A stretch of DNA of 64,000 bases from Ascidia mentula (lineage: Eukaryota; Chordata; Ascidiacea; Phlebobranchia; Ascidiidae), in the NCBI GenBank assembly GCA_947561715.1, contig OX387200.1, positions 15,812,501 to 15,876,500 on the forward strand. The letters run 5' to 3'. Shown here piece after piece: positions 10,901 through 23,016 of the stretch (positions within the stretch are counted from its first letter, which is position 1; each line of letters starts with the position of its first letter). Under the pieces are notes generated by a model. The model saw only the letters and a program-made list of their open reading frames with translations, had not been told where the DNA came from and did not search any database. The position numbers were made by a program, and so were the translations under genes.

Positions 10901-13900
10901 CTGTGATAACATTATTTTGGTAAAATGTAGCTTCTATATGTAAAGGTCTTGCCAAAAAGGGCCAATAACCAAACTCGTGTAAAATATTCTTGCGACTGTT
11001 CCATACCGCGAAATTTGTTCCGTCGCAATACTCGGGCAGGTCGCAGTCATCGTCACAAAGTTGTCTACACAACGTGCCAGCAGCAGCAATTTGACACGTG
11101 GAAGCATCACAGCATGTGTAGCTTCCGTCGCATTCAGCGAAGTCGTACAATAGGCACGTACGTGGGTTGCAGCAAGCACTGAACCAACATGAACAGGTTG
11201 AGATAAAACAAGGGATCATAATTACTTAGTTGCCGTTAATTTCCAGAAAATTTTAATCTTGCTTGACTTGTTCACTTGGCCAAATTTTTCTAATTAACCA
11301 GCAAACTGTCTTTCATAGCGTCTGAAATGTGGATAAAATGAGAAAGAATTGACTAACCTTTCACATTCAGATACAGTGCCACAGTCGCAGTCCTCTCCTG
11401 GCTCCAAAAACCTGTTGCCGCACGAGCTAATCTGCTGGAGTAACGAAGTTTCTGGAACGTTCAGAAGGCAGTGACCACTGCTGTATTGAATCTCTTGAAA
11501 TATGGATTGCGTGCTGCAGTTCGTCCATTTCGTTGCAATTGGACTGAAAATTTATATAAGTGATTGCAGTATGCAAGTTAGAGAAAATGGCGATATTTAA
11601 AGTTGGAGGAAAAAGTATAATCGCAGCAGTTACATGAATTGGGAATAGGATTTTGATACTGCTTTTAAAAATGTTTATTACTTGGATTCGATAACACAAG
11701 TTATGAAACGTTCAGGAGATCCTAATCAACTGTTTGGATATCAAGCACACCACAATATAGCGTCACAAGACAAGTTTTACTAATCGGTGTAATATTTTAC
11801 AAACAAATCTAACCATATATTTTTAACACATGTCTAAAAGCGAGTCTTCATCAAACTGTTTTGATTGTACGCAGTTCTAGTAATGTCGCTTCGGCAAGTA
11901 ATGTAATATAGGCTGTATATTCTATCACGCCAATCGCTTAGTGCTTGAGTTATAAATATGTTGATCATTCGACAGATGGTAAAACTTACAACGCCACCGC
12001 AGCGTTCATGACGCAGTTCGTGTCGCCGCAGTCACAAGCTTGTGGATAAACTTCGTTGTGAAATAGTCCGAAAGAATGTCCAATTTCGTGTGACGCCAGC
12101 ATTGTCCGAATGGTAGCGTCATTTAACCCGTTGTTGTACTAAAATTTCGGAAAAAATCTAGTGATACACAACGACAAATTTTTATCAAACTAGCAAATAA
12201 TCGTAAGATTTCATTCCGTGTTACCGCGCCATTTATAAACATTATACTGTAACTGCATGGTCACTCCATGTACCGCGTTGTAGGAGAGGGAGTGGGCGGA
12301 GCACATTGATCCAACTCTCGCGACACCCAGAGCAACTCCCATTCCTACTCTGAGGACGTAGAAGCCGGCATTGAATAACACGACATGATCAAAAGTTTTC
12401 CAAGGGGAATCAGCTGGATCGAAGTACCTCCGGTTCTTTATGTAGTTTTCGGCGCCGAAAAAGCTCTGGATTACAATTAAGTGAGAAAAATTTATACCCC
12501 AACTACCACTGTCAAATTTTTGTGATATTTTGTTTTTCTTTGTTAATTCAAAGAATGGTATTGCTAAAACTGAAACTAGTGACGAAGTGGACGATCAGCG
12601 TTAGAATGATCTTTTATTAAAAATAGAAATGTCAATTTCGCCTATTTGACATCGTCAGTTTCTGTCTTATTGAAATATAACTTTAAATTATTCAGACAGT
12701 TTGTAACTTAGTCGTTCACCGCCTGCAAATCGTCCGGATCAACGACGAACGGATCAGGGTTAGCTGAGCTGAAATACTCGATGTGTTGCACAACTATACG
12801 AATATCCAGTGGCTTGTAATAACAGTCGACCCCATTTGCAAGACGAAGTATCTCTGTTGTAATGGCAGATATGGAGGCGCCGAATTGTTGGTACTACAAC
12901 AATAATGGTGATTTTATTATGTGTCTTGAGGTTATTTGTTAACATTGGCTTCAATTACAAATACACGGAAAATTCTGTCAAATGAATCCTCTGGTCTCTG
13001 TCAGGTCATAAGAAAATTGGAGATATTCGTGTTACCGATACGTTTTACGTCATTGTATGTTTTGCGAACTTACCAACGCTTGAGGTACAATGAAAATCGT
13101 TTCAACGTATTTTGTTTTTGTCGAAATGTCTCGTTTTATTCTAATTGGTCCCGTCATTCCATCGTAGGATGGAAAACCTGTAACCAAATAACGAAACAAC
13201 AAGCTTGTCAATAAATGTATAATACTGGGAAGATTTTGTTTTCTTGTTTTATTTTTTCTTGTTTTATTTAAGGTCAGCGTGTTACTATAGGATTGACACA
13301 TACACCCACCGATAACTTCAACAGATCACATGACAATAAAGCATTTAAATCCTGTACTCTACTTGCCTTCAGGCACGCCAATTGGCATTTCCAGTGGTGG
13401 TTGGTCGTCCAAATAGTTCGACCCACAAACAAATTCATCTCCTGTTTTAGTGGCAGATTGACGGTAGGCGATGTGTCCATTTTCATGGGGCATTATTGTA
13501 ATTATATCAGGTGTCATGATAGCACCGCTGAAGTTCGGGAAGAAGATGAGGATTCGTAAGATCAAAGGGTCAATTCCCAATTCCAACAAAATGATATATT
13601 TAGGTTAAATGTAAAGTTCTTTTTCACAGGAGTTTCGTAAACATTGGCATATGCAGTAGGTTAAACATTGTATGTGGTATACTACATACATTACTTTCAT
13701 ATATAACTCACATTATAACGTCCTTGATGTCGAACCAGGCGTCCCACGACTTATTTTGATCTCCTTGAACATGCGCTGAACCCAAGTACTGACTAAAATC
13801 CAAATCCTGTTAAATAATGTTATATCAGTTTAGCTTTACAAATATTTCGGTCCAGTTTAATTTTATGTTGAAAACTAAACCTCTTTATTGAGCAATGAAG

Positions 13901-14879
13901 CTTGTCTGTTGGTGCCATCCTCGGCAGCAGTTAACTTTCCTCCAATCAACCCAACATTCAGATCTAACGTAATGACGTAAGTTTTTCCCTCAAACTCCAA
14001 TTGATATCTGCATGACTCTACATGCAGTCCATCACCTGCCTGGAATGTTTGACAAAAACTTTCCACTAGAATGACGTAGTTATAGGCTTCATTGCTACAT
14101 TTAACGTTGACAATATAAAGGCTCACAAAATTCCAGTAAGAACGCTAACGGACCCCTTTGGGAAACGATATACAAGTATTTATTGGACATAAATATGTAT
14201 GGAATTTGCGTTTTGTACTGACACAAGAGTATTTTTTTCGATAAAGCAGCCAAACAATTGGATCGTGTTGTGTTTTTCGATGCGAAAGCCCATCTCATGT
14301 GTAATACCTTACCACCTTACTACAAAATCGTTAGGCTATAGGGCGTTTAAATACAGTCAACAGTACACGTACGCCAGGGTTAATTTCAGTTGTCAGTATG
14401 TCGCTAGTTCGTCCGTTGTTCAACAACTTCTTGGGAAATATTTTCTCGTAATTGTCTGGTATCTCTCCACCTGTCAAGTTCGGTTACATGTAAATGTCTG
14501 GGCGGCTTTATTTCATTTCCGTTAAATATAGTAGTCGCGAGTAAACAAAATTAATATGTAGCATATCGACTCGGATGATTTTTTTTTGGTGATAAATTAT
14601 GACAACATTCATTTTCACCCACTGTAATTTTGCATATTGCGATTCGCAAGCACCTAGATTTATCTATGTGATACAAACTCTGTTATTTTTTGAACAAAAT
14701 AACTAAACCTCTCAAAAATACCAATGTACATTAGCAATTCGCATCTACAGTATCAGTGTTTCGTAATTCGTTGCCGGCACATTCGTTACGTCGTTTGAAA
14801 CGTACTTATACTCACCAACAGTAAGGTGCACTATGTGTATAATGGCAAACTGCATGCAGAGAAAGGGCAACATGCTCAT
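7940..14879 (-). CDS. ADAM-ZP2: secreted ADAM-type metalloprotease with ZP domain, frameshifted in ZP-N
   Basis: Twenty-four exons in gene order: 14816-14879, 14373-14470, 13881-14039, 13712-13806, 13367-13527, 13074-13177, 12720-12893, 12274-12465, 11990-12138, 11358-11543, 11007-11178, 10792-10900, 10602-10713, 10344-10536, 10171-10230, 9909-10023, 9759-9849, 9594-9684, 9353-9466, 9046-9214, 8639-8810, 8515-8585, 8263-8449, 7940-8032. Product: signal peptide, prodomain ending RIKR, reprolysin domain with zinc site HEIGHSFGLFH (366-376) and Met-turn CVM, disintegrin domain without RGD, cysteine-rich region, ADAM-type EGF, ZP domain, terminal furin site (RKKRR) and MGPLLF patch. The total is 3131 nt, two too many: exon 9046-9214 is 169 nt where the intact copies have 167, and TGA at 9089-9091 would stop translation after residue 854. 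All exons after this point remain well conserved. Two introns use GC donors (below 10171 and 13367). Exon order and splice sites are well supported; whether the full ZP protein is made is open. Confidence 0.85.
9089..9103 (-). other. Two-nucleotide frameshift and premature TGA in ADAM-ZP2
   Basis: On the - strand the codons run TTC CGA GAT GCC AGA TGA. Removing one GA (9099-9100, part of a GAGA) restores the paralogue pattern, in which a conserved ZP-N cysteine directly follows Phe-Arg/Lys. The exon is 169 nt against 167 nt in ADAM-ZP1 and ADAM-ZP4. Confidence 0.8.
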
Positions 14880-15908
14880 TGTGCAATTAGCCAGTAAATA
14901 CCAAACTAAAGACGGTTTTAATTAAACTACTGAGTCCTGTTCTAAATCCCAAGGCACGAAGTCAGACCCTGACTACCCCCTTGCTTGCTGAGAAATACAT
15001 GCGCGTGGCATGTCAATAACCGAAGCAGCTGGCATCCTGTTCACACAAAATGACACATTTTAACAATAGGATGACAGTTCAATGCATCGGTCTGAAGGTT
15101 CTATTTGCCATAAGGTACATGTTTGTTTTGTCCACTTTAGGCGCCAAAACTGAAGATTCCCCCAAATTGCGAAGAGCATTTACCGGTAAAGTAAAATTAT
15201 CTCCTCTATTTTGAAATAAATATTTTGCTGTGAAGTGATTGAGTCAATTAAATAATGTGAAAACAATGATAGACACTCTGACACAAAAACCCATTGTTAC
15301 ACTTCGCGCATTGTAGGTGCATCAACATGTCATTTGGAAGCTATACATTGCGGAGTGTAGAATACTCTGTTTCCTTATTGTTGGGTCTATTAGCATGAGG
15401 CAAAGCAGCTTGCACAACATTATCCAGTAAACCAAGTCTATATGCCGAAATAAGGTATGGATAAACTCTTCAATATAGTGTCAAGACATCTGAACCATTA
15501 ATCGGGAATGCGACGAGTAAATGCATTTTTATGTAATCAAAATATTCTTTATTGATTGCTCACAAAGCATCCCGTCCTTTTTCAAGCAACGCAAAATATT
15601 CTTCAGGAAGAGGTTCCATGACTTAAAAAATGTCGAAAAACTGTGTTATGTTTCCCGATGTACTGCAATCATATCTAAGCTGAACCTCCAAATGGTACCA
15701 AAGACATGGGTACTACCAACGGTGGAATTTTTGTTTTTTGGTTCAAATTCCTCGCGCAAGAAGGTAAATTGTGACTGATTATTTCAGTGAATTTGAATAA
15801 AAGACCAGTTAGTCACGGTTGATTGTCATTTATATACAGTATAGCACTTCAACCGTGCGTCCATTTTGCGGTAAAAATTGGGTTTAAAAAATTCGTTCAC
15901 AAATTCGT
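14880..15908. other. Spacer, ADAM-ZP3 3' side to ADAM-ZP2 5' side
   Basis: About 1 kb that must contain the ADAM-ZP2 promoter and the ADAM-ZP3 3' UTR. On the - strand I looked for the four ZP-C exons that the other copies have and found none of their landmarks (GYEDA, CWISDS, C-P-x-x-D-x-LG, terminal furin exon). A possible - strand polyadenylation signal (TTTATT on +) is at 15548-15553. Confidence 0.6.
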
Positions 15909-18900
15909 TCACAAAGGTACAGTTTCGTTTGCTGCTTTTACATAGGCGAAGATTGATTTCTCTTGCTTGCATCCAAAGTCGTAGAAGAACTCTGCTCTTT
16001 TTCGTACGATGGTGGCCGTTACATCATTACTACCACCTCGAATAGCACGAAATCTTCCCGTTCGGGTCACGTGTGTGGAGTCAATCTAATTAACATCGAA
16101 CCGAACCATAGGTTAAACTTTTAGTATCGCATCCAACATGATTTGAAACATCATGGAGGTATAAGTGTATTCGAACAAAGCATTATTTTTTTACACTTGT
16201 TCCAGTTTGTGGAGTATTGTGTGTTTTTCAATAGATATGTAACTCGACAAAAATTCTCACCGTCGGTGCCTCTCCACCACAAACGCGAGCGTCGAATACA
16301 ATTTTTGCTCTCCAAGGATCGGCTGTATAAGGTTCGGCCTTCGCAACACACTCCAATGGCACGGAGAGATTCTTGGAAAAAATATTTCGATCGTAGATAA
16401 GTGCGCTTTAAACGGCAACATTACACTTACTCTGCTTAAAGGATCGTACTCTTGGTTTGCCCCAATTATCACCAAATCGTCCACAGAGTATCCGTTGCCA
16501 AGGAAAGGACACAGGTTAAAGCTACAAAACATTACACATGAGGAGTTGTTTGTATTATATTTTCTGTCACACATAACACACGACCACTGCAATCAAAAGA
16601 ATCCATTTTGTGTTAATTATGTTTCTGTCAACTGGCGTTTATAGTAGAAATGCAGTCTCCGAGGAATGTGAATTATTCACAAACATATTTGTTTATGAAA
16701 TCAGTTTTAGGAAGTATGCCGTTATGTTGGTACTATTCGTATCCTTGTCGTTCCTCTTATAGTATATTGATTTATAGACATGATGGCCCGGGAATGTTTG
16801 TTATAGCAAGTCGAGCCCAGAGCAGTAAACGAAACTTGTCTTAACCTAGACATGGTTTTAACGCAACCTTATTTCAATCTTGTGGCTGCAGACCAGATTG
16901 ATTTCCAGTTCGGATCGAAGTGTTTCAACATCTGTCGCTTTGCTGTACGAATCGCAATCTGACAATATGGTACATTTGTATATGGGATAAAAGACTAATC
17001 AAACATTCAAGTCTCTCACTTGGGACGCTGGTCGCCGGTGGCGGTCCGCTGTCGATACTGCCGCCATTTCCAGGCGATGTACAATCCGGTGGAGCCAAAC
17101 CTTCGGCACAGAAACAGTTCCCAGCGTCGTTGCAAATCTGTCGAAAACAGTTTTGTTATGCTTTCTGGGGTATAAATGCGCGTTAAAGTTTCTTGGGTGA
17201 AGTTCTTACCCCGTTACATGGGTTTGAGCACAACGATGAAGTGGTGTGGCACGATCCCTGAATGCAAACCTAAAAAGCACACATTCTGTGTCCACATTGT
17301 AATTTTATGTTGAGATGCCACGTAATTGATATCATGCACTTGTTTATAGGTTTGTTAATATGCCAGCTGAGAAACTCACGCCTTGGTTAGAATAGCACCC
17401 ACTTCCATCTTGTACATAGCTGTAATCTAAAACACCTGGCAGCGGGGGTTCAATGTACATATGACACATGTAGCCGTCAGAATTAAATCTAATATAGCCC
17501 CTTGAGCCTTCTCTGCTTGCCGGCCTGAAAGTGTTTCCGGCACCTTCGCAGTACAGTTTTCCGCATAACGTAGCTCTGCTCTCAAACGCACAGTGATAAT
17601 TAAGAAAATAGCTTTTTAACTGACTTACGCTAAATTGCAGGCCTTGTACGACCCATCAGGGTTAACACCACAGTTTCCAAACTGATTACCCGCAGCATTT
17701 TCAGCATAGCACCGTTCCTGTGCTGTGGCAATGCCAGTGCCTGTTGAAGAGAATAACTGTTACCTACATTATCTTGGTGTCATTGTCAAACGTGAAACGT
17801 TATAGAGTATAGAAAATAAATCACCTCCTCCAAGTATAAGATGACACTGTCGAGTACGCGTCAAACAGTATCCGTCCTTGCACCGATCCAAATTTGAATT
17901 GCAAAGAGCCCCGTTTTCAGCCTGTCTGTCTTCCGGGCACTTAAGAAGGTTAATAAGTGTTTCTAGCGAGTTTGTCGCGACAATTACATAAAAATCGCTG
18001 ACAAAATCAGCATAAAATAATTTTTGTTTTTCATCAAAGTCAAATTTTGTTTGGAATGTTTGTATACGCGTCAATGACTTTACAAAGTTTTAAGGAAAGT
18101 AACTTTTACTACTCTATTAACAAGAAAAGTTTTTGTACGTTTCGGTATTTATCATTTTGAACTCATTTCGAAACACATAGTATTGCGTTAATTAAAATTT
18201 TGCGATGACATTTCTTGAAATTCAACAAACCAAATTTCCACTTTCACGTATACTTTAAAATAAGCAAATGTTATTCTTCATACCGTGGAGTTAACTCCGT
18301 TGCAATACTCTGATAGATCACAGTCATTGTCGCAGGGTTGTCTACACAATGTGCCAGCAGCAGCAATTTGGCACGTGGAAGCATCACAGCAAGTGTGGCT
18401 TCCGTCGCATTGAGCGAAGTCGTACAATAGACACGTACGTGGGTTGCAGCAAGCACTGGATGAAAGCAATTGGCACAAAAAAGTTGGAACCAAATTTTAT
18501 TGAGCACCCTTTAAACCAAATAGTGTAAAAAAGGACAGTTTTTACCTTTTACATTCAGATACAGTGCCACAGTCACACTCTTCTCCGTGTTCCAAGTACT
18601 TGTTGCCGCACGAGCTAATCTGTTGGAGCAACAAAGTTTCTGGAACGTTCAAAAGGCAGTGACCACTGCTGTATTGAATTTCATCAGTCATTGATTGGGT
18701 GCTGCAATTCGTCCATTTCGTTGCATATGGACTGTAAACATAGTTAAAATACACGTTTAAATCATTGCCTTTTGCGTGCTTTGAATCCTTTATACTTAAA
18801 TAAGGATTGCCCACGATTACAAACGGTTTTACTTACAAACCCAAAAAAGTGTCCATAATGCAGTTTTGTTCACCACAGTTGCAAACTGAACTGTATAGTT

Positions 18901-21632
18901 CGTTGTGAATTAGACCAATCGAATGTCCAATCTCGTGTGCCGTGACCACGGACCGGCGAATATTATCATCAAGTGAGTTTTGGTACTAAAATAAAAAAAG
19001 TACGTTTAATTTGTTACGTATCCTTTGCAATTGCACGAAACTTTGGCAGTATACGGTCATTTCTACAATGTGATATTCAACATATGAAGTATCTGAAGAT
19101 TTAAATTTTCGTATCACTTTTTTGTCAAGTCTTTAGTAGCAATGCGTGACAGTAACATTTTTTGGTGAGAAGCATGAAACATATGAAGGATTACGCGTAT
19201 TAAATGCAAATACTATAAGCTAACGTACAGTTTATTATACAGTGGTAATTTGCATACCGCAACGTATGACAGAGAGTGAGCAGAACACATCGTCTGAAGT
19301 CCCGCCACTCCTAAAACTATACTATTATCGTCCGCAATTTCAACGAAGGAATGACCGTTCAGCACCACAACGTGATCGTAATCTTTCCATGGAGACCCCA
19401 CTGGATCAAAATACCTTCTGTTTTTAATGTAGGCTTCGGCTGAGTTTAGAGTCTGAAAACACGCGAAATGTTTGATTGAATGACGTTTTATGTCAAATTT
19501 AGGCAAAATCGATATTTTAAGCACAGCACAAATTAAAATCCAGTTTTAAAAAAGGCAAATCTTAATTGTTGTCAGAAAAACTGTTAGTATAGAAAATACC
19601 GGGGTGTAGTCGTTTAGGTCAATTGTGAAAGGATTTGGATTGGCCGCACTGAAATACTCAATGTGATGAACGACCACTCTGATTCCGACAGATTTATAAA
19701 GGCAATCTACGCCATTTGCGAGTCGAAGAATGGCTTGTGTAACAGCTGATGGAGACTCTCCGAAATCGAGGAACTGCAAATGAGCAAACTTTTAAATAAA
19801 AAATAAAAAAATCGTTAAACGTAAATAATTTTTTTGTTTCCCGTCGATTTATATGTTCGTAGCGTGGATAATATCACTCACCAGGTCTTGTGTAATTACA
19901 AACACTGTTTCGATGTATTTGGTTCTGTCTTGGATGTTTCTCTTTTTTCTTGTTCCCATCGTTTCGTCATCATTAAAGTCTACAAAAATACGCCACTCAT
20001 TGCATTACAAGACAACTATGGACCAATAGCGCAAGCAAACCGTTCACAACAGAAAAAGGTTTGTTTTCAATAAAGAGCAATATATTGTTAAAAACCTGCA
20101 GCTGAAGAACCAATTACATCTAAGTTGTCTAACAGATATTCCCCACAGGACGTAGTTTCATTGGATTCCACTGAAGATTGGCGATATGCCATGTGGCCAT
20201 TTCCGTCGGGTTTAATTGCGACAGGATCAGGCAAAACAATGACACCACTGTACGATTAATTAGATCATCAGGTCTTAATGCATTTAACTTCCTTTAAATC
20301 GAATAATTCTCACTTCATAACATCTTTGACATCAAACCAGGCATCCCAGGACTGGGTCGTTTCTCCCAAAATATGAGCAGAACCTATATATTGGCTGAAG
20401 TCAATCTCCTGCGAAAGAGTGTAACTTGCTTAGTAAATTGTGTAACTGTTTTCGTATTCGGGGCAACCGCCATCCAAAATAAACCTGTTTATTAAGCGAA
20501 GCAGTTTGACCGCTTGATCCGTCTTCGACCAACAGGCTTTTTCCGAGTAGAGCTACGTTTAGTTCCAAATTGATGACGTAGGTTACGCCTTCAAACTCAA
20601 CCTGATACGTGCACGTTTCTTCGTGGAGTCCATCACCTGTCTAAAAGCGGAGATAGTGTGAGAAAAAAAGTAATAAGTCTGTTTGTTTATAACCGAGTTT
20701 ATCCGCGCAGAAATATTTCATTATATCGCATGATAGGACGAATAAATAAAATTGCATGGCAATTCTGATATCCATTCTTAGTGCAACACTTACACCGGGG
20801 TTTATTTCAGTTGAGAGCGAATCGCTAAGTTGTCCGTTCTCCAGTAGTTTTTTCGGAAATACTGTTTCGTAGTCTTTTAGAATCTCGGCACCTGTTCAAA
20901 TGTTTGTTATCAAAAGTTGCAACGATTGTTTCAAGCAAATTAAAAAGCAACACTCTTCCGAACAGCGACACTATCGCAGCCCTATTTACAATGTATTGTA
21001 ATTGGTAATTAGGATGTTGTCCGTGGATGATTTTCTTTTCGTGGTTAATTGACATTTTTCGATAAAATTCCTCTTCTATTGCCCTCTGGCATTTTATTGT
21101 TTATTGCGAGGAAAGGTTTTAATCATGGAATTGGCAATTAGTTTATCTTCTGTCACAAAAAATACAACGGTTTGCGCTGTGATTGCATTTTCGCAATGAT
21201 GCTAAAGTAGCCTGTTGTACCTTGGCCACAATATACCCCGTGAAACGGAGCTCATGTAGCTTAGTTGAGTGTTCAAACCTCTGATCCAGCTATGCTTCAA
21301 TGCCTGGGCTGCCAAGCCTGTAAATCTAACCATCGCGATACACTAGCTGTGATCGCCAAGCAAGGACCTACGCAATGGGGCAATTATGTCATTGCATGAA
21401 ATATTGCAGCACAGCCTATTGCATTCACATACAGAGACGAACCACTGTGGAGCAGTCTATAGTCCTGCGCTGTACAGTCACCAGCTACACTGATGAGACC
21501 TTGCAGTATGCACTACTGTACCATATTACAACCATGTGTTATCCAACTTTATTACAATGAACTTTACTTACCTAGAGTGTGGTGACACGCAAGTAAAATC
21601 AAATACCACTGGACAAGGGCTTCGTGCGCCAT
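15909..21632 (-). CDS. ADAM-ZP3: secreted ADAM-type metalloprotease ending after the ZP-N half
   Basis: Twenty exons in gene order: 21572-21632, 20794-20891, 20485-20640, 20314-20408, 20111-20247, 19882-19979, 19600-19773, 19258-19452, 18837-18985, 18546-18731, 18284-18455, 17825-17939, 17629-17740, 17380-17575, 17210-17269, 17020-17137, 16868-16958, 16431-16521, 16261-16371, 15909-16085. The sum is 2592 nt, 863 residues plus stop, with no frame break. Domains: signal peptide (1-20), prodomain ending in RKKR, reprolysin with HEIGHSIGLIH (355-365) and CIM Met-turn, disintegrin domain (LCRQPCDNDCD, no RGD), cysteine-rich region, EGF ending in GGSIDSGPPP, and ZP-N only. The last exon runs into TGA at 15909-15911, a few residues past where the other copies splice. 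A possible donor GTGAAC at 15907-15912 keeps the expected phase, but no ZP-C exons follow. It is thus a shortened member of the family, either a functional variant or a decayed one. Confidence 0.83.
21240..21330 (+). repeat. tRNA-derived SINE-like relic in intron 1 of ADAM-ZP3
   Basis: TAGCTTAGTTG (21257-21267) fits an RNA polymerase III A box, and GCTTCAATGCC (21294-21304) is a passable B box, about 30 bases later as in a tRNA. The surroundings do not fold as a full tRNA. The element could extend to about 21560; its 3' end is not clear. Confidence 0.35.
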
Positions 21633-23016
21633 CGTGAACACTAAAGCTCGTATCTACGTTTGCACATGTGAGTACTCCGTATTAAACCGACAACGGACTG
21701 AGACAAAAACAAGGCATGAAGGAGCTCAAGAGATGTGCTGTTCTGTTTCCGGTGGTATAATACGTATTGTCCGAGTAATCACTGCAACAATTTCCTGTTT
21801 TTAAAACAATTACAATGCATGTTAGAAGCTTGTCCTACTTTGTGCCACCGGTGTGTGTCGTCAGGGAGGTATATTCATGCGGCTTGTTGCAAAGAAGCTG
21901 CGTGCATTTTGTTTCAGCACTAAACTGAATTGACCAAGTTCAAGTCTCCACGAATGCATTGCTGAAATTTCTAACTATTCCTATGATTTTTTTGCATCGT
22001 TGCGAATGTCAGTCCTTAGAAGGGCGTCTACAAAACACGATCATTTGGCAGATATTCACAACGTTCATAAATCTATTTCCTTACTCATAAAAATGTGAAC
22101 GTAGAAAAAGCGAATTAGAATTGAAGTGTTTTGCTCTATACTTTGTATTAGTTTTTCCTCAAACGTGTATTGATTGATTTCAACAAAAACAGTATTTTCA
22201 AAAGGTAACTTGCATATCATGGATTACCGTTGTCTTTTCATAATTCGTGCAGCAATTTTTTAACGAAATCTCCCGCCTGAAATTGCAATTAAAGCCAGTC
22301 TGTAAAAACTGGGATAGTGACTTTGTTATTTTCCCTGTTAAATAATATTGCGTCCATTCGAGCCTGAAAACGCGAACCTTCATTGTCACCATAGGAATGT
22401 ATGTAAATTGTTATTATATAGGACATGTTGAATGTGAATGCAGATTCGGGCACCTGATATACAAGCGAGTTTACCACTGACATGGACTCAAAAATGATAA
22501 ATAACTAAAGTTTCTTCAGGATGGTTAACCCTTTTTTGAAGGTGGTCTACTTGAAAACGTCCAGCACCGCGGCAAATAACCAATAATCTGTATTTTGTGA
22601 ACAAATAACAACGCTTGAGCCAAAAAATAAGAAAAACTGAAAATCCAAAATAAGCCCATTTGCATTTTCTGTGACACTGTGTAGGAAAACAAGGACAAAT
22701 TTTAGAAATAGGCACGGGTATGACAACCCTGAAAATAAATCTATAGCAATATCGTTCCTTGTACAAGCATTTTGGGGGAAGGTTTGTCCCAACTGGCGCA
22801 AACTCCAGTGTAAAAAAAAATATTTTTTGAAGTAATGACTAATTTCAGTACTAGTAGATAGGCAACGTTGCACTTCTACCCTTGAAGAGTACATGTTATA
22901 ACCATATTAAAACGGTCTGAATCGCAAAATCACGGGACAACTTGTTGTAGAACAAAAATTTCAAATCTGCAAAATCCGAAGATGATCACACAAGCCTGAT
23001 TTTTTCCACAACAGGG
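21633..23016. other. Spacer, ADAM-ZP4 3' side to ADAM-ZP3 5' side
   Basis: About 1.4 kb with no recognisable exon or repeat. It must hold the ADAM-ZP3 promoter and the ADAM-ZP4 3' UTR. I saw no clear TATA box before 21632 on the - strand and no strong polyadenylation signal close to 23017. Confidence 0.55.
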
